From NCBI RefSeq assembly GCF_001447995.1, contig NZ_LDPE01000002.1, positions 124,001 to 188,000 on the forward strand: DNA of 64,000 bases, read 5' to 3'. Origin of the DNA: Maribacter dokdonensis DSW-8 (lineage in GTDB: Bacteria > Bacteroidota > Bacteroidia > Flavobacteriales > Flavobacteriaceae). The notes under the pieces are model-generated. The model saw nothing but the letters and a program-made list of their open reading frames with translations, did no database searches and had not been told where the DNA came from. Of this stretch, positions 60,666 through 64,000 are shown in pieces. Made by a program: the position numbers and the translations under genes. Every line of letters begins with the position of its first letter. The first letter of the stretch is position 1.

Positions 60666-62123
60666 ATGTCAAACAACAAAATCAACGACAAAAAGAACAC
60701 CCGCCGAAAATTTATGAAGAATACCGGTATGGCGGCAGCCGGTTTTATGATCGTACCAAGACATGTACTTGGAGGAACGGGCTTTATTGCTCCCAGCGAT
60801 AAACTTAACATCGCAGGTATTGGCGCAGGAGGTAAAGGGCAAAGCGATATTGCATCGTTTGCCGAGAGCCCCAACGTTAACATTGTTTCGCTTTGTGATG
60901 TAGATGATAGGCAAGCGGTTACTTCTAGAGAAAACTTCCCAAAAGCCAGTTATTACAATGATTTTAGGGAAATGTTAGATAAAGAAGGTAAAAACATTGA
61001 TGCCGTTTCTGTTTCTACACCCGATCACAACCACGCCGTTGCAGCTTATCAGGCAATGTCAATGGGCAAACACGTGTATGTACAAAAACCTTTGACCCAT
61101 GATATTTGGGAAGCAAGAATGTTAACAGAGGCTGCCAAAAAATTCAAAGTTGTTACTCAAATGGGTAACCAAGGTGGTTCTGGTGACGGTGTACGTACCA
61201 TGAAAGAAATTTATGACACCGGAATTATAGGTGAGGTACATACCGTAAAATGTTGGACCAACAGAGCAATTTGGCCACAGGCATTACAAACACCAACTAA
61301 AAAAGATCGCATTCCTAAAGGTCTAAACTGGGATCTTTGGTTAGGTACCGCACAAATGCGAGATTATAACAATGCCTACCTACCATTTGATTGGAGAGGT
61401 TGGTCAGATTTCGGTACAGGTGCACTAGGTGATATGGCCTGCCATATTATGGATCCGGTATATAGAATTCTTCCGATTTTATATCCTGATACCGTAGAGT
61501 GTAGTGTATCTGACTCCTTCAGTGGCAATTTCCAATATAAAGATTACCCTAAAAGTTTCCCAAATTCCAGTAAAATACATTTAAGCTACCCAAGAACGGA
61601 TGGCAAAGGAAAAATAAAAGTGACCTGGATGGATGGCGGACTATTACCTGAAAGACCAGAGGAACTAGGTGATGATGAAGCTTTAGGAAACTGGGATGGT
61701 GGTGTATTGTTCATAGGTACCAAAGGAAAGTTAATGGCAGATTGTTATGGTGCAAATCCGCGTTTACTTCCACTGAGCCTTAACGAACAGTTTGAAGTTG
61801 AACAAACCATTGCTCGTGTACCAGAAGGGCACTACTTACAATGGGTAAACGCTTGTATGGCCGGTTACGGTAATGCAGAGACCAGTTCATCCTTTGATTA
61901 TGCCGGACCATTTACAGAAAGTATCCTAATTGGTAACTTAGCATTAAAATCTTATTTTGAAGTAGACCCTACGGTAGAGAACCAAAGCTTTTGGGGCGGT
62001 GGTAAACAATACCACGGTAGAAAACGCTTACAATGGGATGCCGCAAATATGAAAATCACTAATTTTGAACCCGCAAATAAATACGTAAAACGCACATACA
62101 GAGATGGTTATTCTTTAGGATAA
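60666..62123 (+). CDS. Tat-exported Gfo/Idh/MocA-family oxidoreductase
   Basis: 485 aa. A twin-arginine signal lies at residues 13-14 (NTRRKFMKNTGMAAAGF). A Rossmann NAD(P) domain follows (IAGIGAGGKGQSD; SLCDVD), then VQKPLTHD with the conserved Lys-Pro of the family, and a beta-sheet C-terminal domain (DWRGWSDFGTGALGDMACHIMDP). Probably acts on sugars or sugar-like polyols in the periplasm. It is divergent to the propeller lipoproteins and ends with a terminator. Confidence 0.9.
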   Translation: MSNNKINDKKNTRRKFMKNTGMAAAGFMIVPRHVLGGTGFIAPSDKLNIAGIGAGGKGQSDIASFAESPNVNIVSLCDVDDRQAVTSRENFPKASYYNDFREMLDKEGKNIDAVSVSTPDHNHAVAAYQAMSMGKHVYVQKPLTHDIWEARMLTEAAKKFKVVTQMGNQGGSGDGVRTMKEIYDTGIIGEVHTVKCWTNRAIWPQALQTPTKKDRIPKGLNWDLWLGTAQMRDYNNAYLPFDWRGWSDFGTGALGDMACHIMDPVYRILPILYPDTVECSVSDSFSGNFQYKDYPKSFPNSSKIHLSYPRTDGKGKIKVTWMDGGLLPERPEELGDDEALGNWDGGVLFIGTKGKLMADCYGANPRLLPLSLNEQFEVEQTIARVPEGHYLQWVNACMAGYGNAETSSSFDYAGPFTESILIGNLALKSYFEVDPTVENQSFWGGGKQYHGRKRLQWDAANMKITNFEPANKYVKRTYRDGYSLG

Positions 62124-62151
62124 GCACTCAACAACTTTATAATTTCAGTAC

Positions 62152-62183
62152 TAAGACCGATGCTTTTCAGCTTCGGTCTTTTT
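62152..62183 (+). terminator. Rho-independent terminator of the Gfo/Idh/MocA gene
   Basis: AAGACCGA and TCGGTCTT form a perfect 8-bp stem with a 12-nt loop (62160-62171), followed by T residues. Lies 28 bp after the stop. Confidence 0.78.
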
Positions 62184-62221
62184 TATGCCATACATCTTAT
62201 TTTACTTCTTATTTTTGCAAC

Positions 62222-63265
62222 ATGCTAGAAGATAAAGAACAAGAAAGAACATCATTGGAGAAACTGGGCGAATTTGGGCTCATTGAACACCTTACCAAGG
62301 GTTTTGAAATAAAACAAGCATCTACACTCAAAGGAATTGGTGATGATGCCACAGTTTTAGATTTCAAGGATAAAAAGACTGTAATAAGTACCGATCTTTT
62401 AATTGAAGGCGTTCATTTTGATCTTGCCTATATGCCACTGAAGCATTTAGGGTATAAATCTATCATGGTAAACCTATCCGATATTTATGCCATGAACGCT
62501 ACGGCTACCCAAGTAACCATTTCTATTGCAGTCTCTAATAGATTTCCGCTAGAAGCTCTTGAAGAATTATATGCTGGCGTAGCTACGGCATGCAAAACAT
62601 ATAATGTTGATTTAGTGGGTGGTGACACTACCTCTTCCAAAACAGGTTTAATGATCAGTGTTACCGCAATAGGTATTGCCAATGAAGAAGATATTGCTTA
62701 CCGATCAGGTGCACAACCAAACGATTTATTGGTTGTATCCGGTGATTTGGGTGCGGCATATATGGGCTTGCAAGTTCTAGAAAGGGAAAAAGAGGTTTTT
62801 AAAGTAAACCCTAATAGTCAACCCGATTTAGAACCTTATTCTTATATCGTAGAGCGACAGTTGAAGCCTGAAGCAAGAAAGGATATACCTGAGTTATTAA
62901 AAAAATTGGAAGTTCATCCTACATCAATGATAGATATTAGCGACGGTCTATCCTCAGAAATTCTTCATTTGAGTAAAAGTAGCGGATTGGGAATTGACTT
63001 GTACGAAGACAAAATTCCGTTAGACCCTACCGTAATATCTGCTTGTGAAGAATTCAAGATAGACAGTACCCTTGTAGCGTTAAGCGGTGGAGAAGACTAT
63101 GAGCTATTGTTCACTATTGACCAAAAAGAATTCCCAAAAATTAAAGGCAATCCTAACCTTACCGTCATAGGGCATACCACGGGAAAAGACGAAGGGGCTT
63201 ACTTAATTTCTAGGAATAATACGAAGATTCCGTTAACCGCGCAGGGTTGGAATTCATTTGACTAA
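62222..63265 (+). CDS. thiL: Thiamine-monophosphate kinase
   Basis: Phosphorylates thiamine monophosphate to the diphosphate cofactor. 347 aa, normal. Seen: the ATP/Mg-binding acidic motifs GIGDDATVLD (key Asp-Asp), ISTDLLIEGVHFDL, VGGDTTSS, and SGGEDYELLFT. Starts 39 bp after the terminator T-tract and stands alone. The other thi genes are not in the window. Confidence 0.94.
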   Translation: MLEDKEQERTSLEKLGEFGLIEHLTKGFEIKQASTLKGIGDDATVLDFKDKKTVISTDLLIEGVHFDLAYMPLKHLGYKSIMVNLSDIYAMNATATQVTISIAVSNRFPLEALEELYAGVATACKTYNVDLVGGDTTSSKTGLMISVTAIGIANEEDIAYRSGAQPNDLLVVSGDLGAAYMGLQVLEREKEVFKVNPNSQPDLEPYSYIVERQLKPEARKDIPELLKKLEVHPTSMIDISDGLSSEILHLSKSSGLGIDLYEDKIPLDPTVISACEEFKIDSTLVALSGGEDYELLFTIDQKEFPKIKGNPNLTVIGHTTGKDEGAYLISRNNTKIPLTAQGWNSFD

Positions 63266-63281
63266 TAAATACCTATTATGA

Positions 63282-63503
63282 CTATGCTACCTGTTGTTGC
63301 GTAGCCGTATGTCTTCTTTGGTAAATATGTTCTAATGTTCTATTGATATCTTGTAATTCAGGTGTCAATATAGACAGGTTGCCACTTACGTCTGTGGTTA
63401 CTTCTTTTTGACAATGAATACATTTGTACTCCTTAATGTGAGATGTCACTTTCTTAGAAATGGAATAGTGATGGCCAAAGATGCTGCAGAATATTTTTTT
63501 CAT
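63282..63503 (-). CDS. Small CxxC protein, 73 aa, zinc-ribbon-like
   Basis: The N-terminal half has Cys6, His11, His12, Cys28 and Cys31 (CIHC), a pattern that could bind zinc, and the second half is a polar helical tail. Similar short zinc-ribbon-like proteins are common in Bacteroidota. No known name. It converges with thiL (17-bp gap). Confidence 0.65.
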   Translation of the reverse strand: MKKIFCSIFGHHYSISKKVTSHIKEYKCIHCQKEVTTDVSGNLSILTPELQDINRTLEHIYQRRHTATQQQVA

Positions 63504-63754
63504 GCTGTAGGTTTTATTGCAAGAATTCCGATTTGGGTGATCGAGAAAATGCGGTTAATATATTAGGTTGAAACTCAAGGAAATTAGCATACGCTTATTT
63601 TACTTTTGTTAAAGTACAGTATATTAAAGGACTGAACCACTAATTGTTGTGAGTTTCACCTATGCTGTTGTCAATGCTCTTTTTTTTGCGGTTTCAAAAA
63701 ATGAAAAAGCTTGGCTTACCTGTTATTTAATAATCTTTCACTTAATTTGTACCT

Positions 63755-64000
63755 ATGTTTAAAAAGAAGGAAACCCTTGTAACCGCCTTTGCTCTATTCT
63801 CTCTTTTTTTTGGAGCGGGCAATCTTATTTTACCTCCCCTATTAGGGTTTAATTCTGGAAATCAATGGTTGGTAGTTACTATCGGTTTTGGACTCTCTGC
63901 CGTGGCCATTCCCGTTCTCGGAATTTTGGCTCATGCAAAATTACAAGGTTCCCTTATAGACTTTGGCAATAAGGTCTCACCTATTTTCAGCTTAGTATAT
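63755..64000 (+). CDS. brnQ: Branched-chain amino acid carrier (BrnQ/LIVCS type), N-terminal part
   Basis: 82 visible residues from the ATG at 63755, cut by the window edge. The opening KKKETLVTAFALFSLFFGAGNLILPP contains the FGAGN motif with the family spacing, and further hydrophobic helices follow. Bacterial BrnQ proteins carry Leu, Ile and Val with Na+ or H+. The upstream 250 bp (63504-63754) has no visible gene. Confidence 0.85.
   Translation, partial: MFKKKETLVTAFALFSLFFGAGNLILPPLLGFNSGNQWLVVTIGFGLSAVAIPVLGILAHAKLQGSLIDFGNKVSPIFSLVY

Overview
The window looks like chromosome of a marine-type flavobacterium (Bacteroidota, family Flavobacteriaceae). Evidence: AT-rich sequence, Bacteroidota-style -7 promoter elements (TAnnTTTG) where Shine-Dalgarno sites are missing, a T9SS C-terminal sorting domain on a secreted protease, a fused hemC-hemD gene, many Bacteroidota-type DUF families (DUF3050, DUF4421, DUF3078, DUF2480, DUF6326), a suf gene order starting with an IscA-like gene, and a flavobacterial SufT/DUF59 gene. 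I cannot name the genus with certainty. No rRNA, tRNA or CRISPR array was recognised.

Region by region. 1-5.6 kb: two neighbouring secreted BNR/VPS10-like propeller proteins and a secreted alpha/beta hydrolase. 5.6-9.1 kb: a minus-strand unit hemH, a DUF3050 heme-oxygenase-like protein, a MATE exporter and a possible 46-aa membrane peptide. 9.3-12.1 kb: MscS channel, DUF1460 peptidase-like protein, AraC regulator. 12.3-19.5 kb: heme operon hemA, hemCD, hemE, GNAT, hemF, DUF4421, PhzF-like. 19.6-24.9 kb (minus): a large secreted zinc metalloprotease and an unusual SF2 helicase with a membrane segment. 25.0-29.2 kb: a Lys-rich 50-aa protein, hemB, a serine hydrolase, a CNNM/CBS protein and ogt. 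The window thus holds all steps from glutamyl-tRNA to heme except hemL and protoporphyrinogen oxidase.

29.2-38.8 kb is an AT-rich accessory block of small unknown genes, an IS110-family element, a WapI-type immunity protein and a two-gene unit (4-TM protein plus ComEC-like metallo-hydrolase). Its most striking feature is the spacers. Four units are each bracketed by a perfect 8-10 bp inverted pair that is specific to that unit, and the pair is mostly followed by AACGTA and preceded by an (A)CCGTT/ACGTT-type end. The spacers themselves fold as long imperfect palindromes and two share sequence. This is the topology expected of integron-like gene cassettes (outer core and inverse core complementary within one cassette), but no integrase is in view and the integron consensus is met only in part. 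I regard it as the best candidate for an undescribed system here.

38.8-42.6 kb is a small redox/catabolic cluster (SRPBCC, SDR, NTF2-like, AraC, EthD, NAD(P)H-binding). 42.8-48.8 kb: PolB-like exonuclease, DUF3124 lipoprotein, T9SS subtilase, EEP nuclease, hflX. 49.0-57.8 kb (minus): the SUF iron-sulfur assembly locus (IscA-like, four-helix protein, sufB, sufC, sufD, outer-membrane barrel, sufS, sufE, SufT-like, DUF2480, DUF3078), with dyads overlapping its -7 elements. 57.9-64 kb: two coupled propeller lipoproteins, a Tat-exported Gfo/Idh/MocA oxidoreductase, thiL, a small zinc-ribbon-like protein and the start of brnQ.
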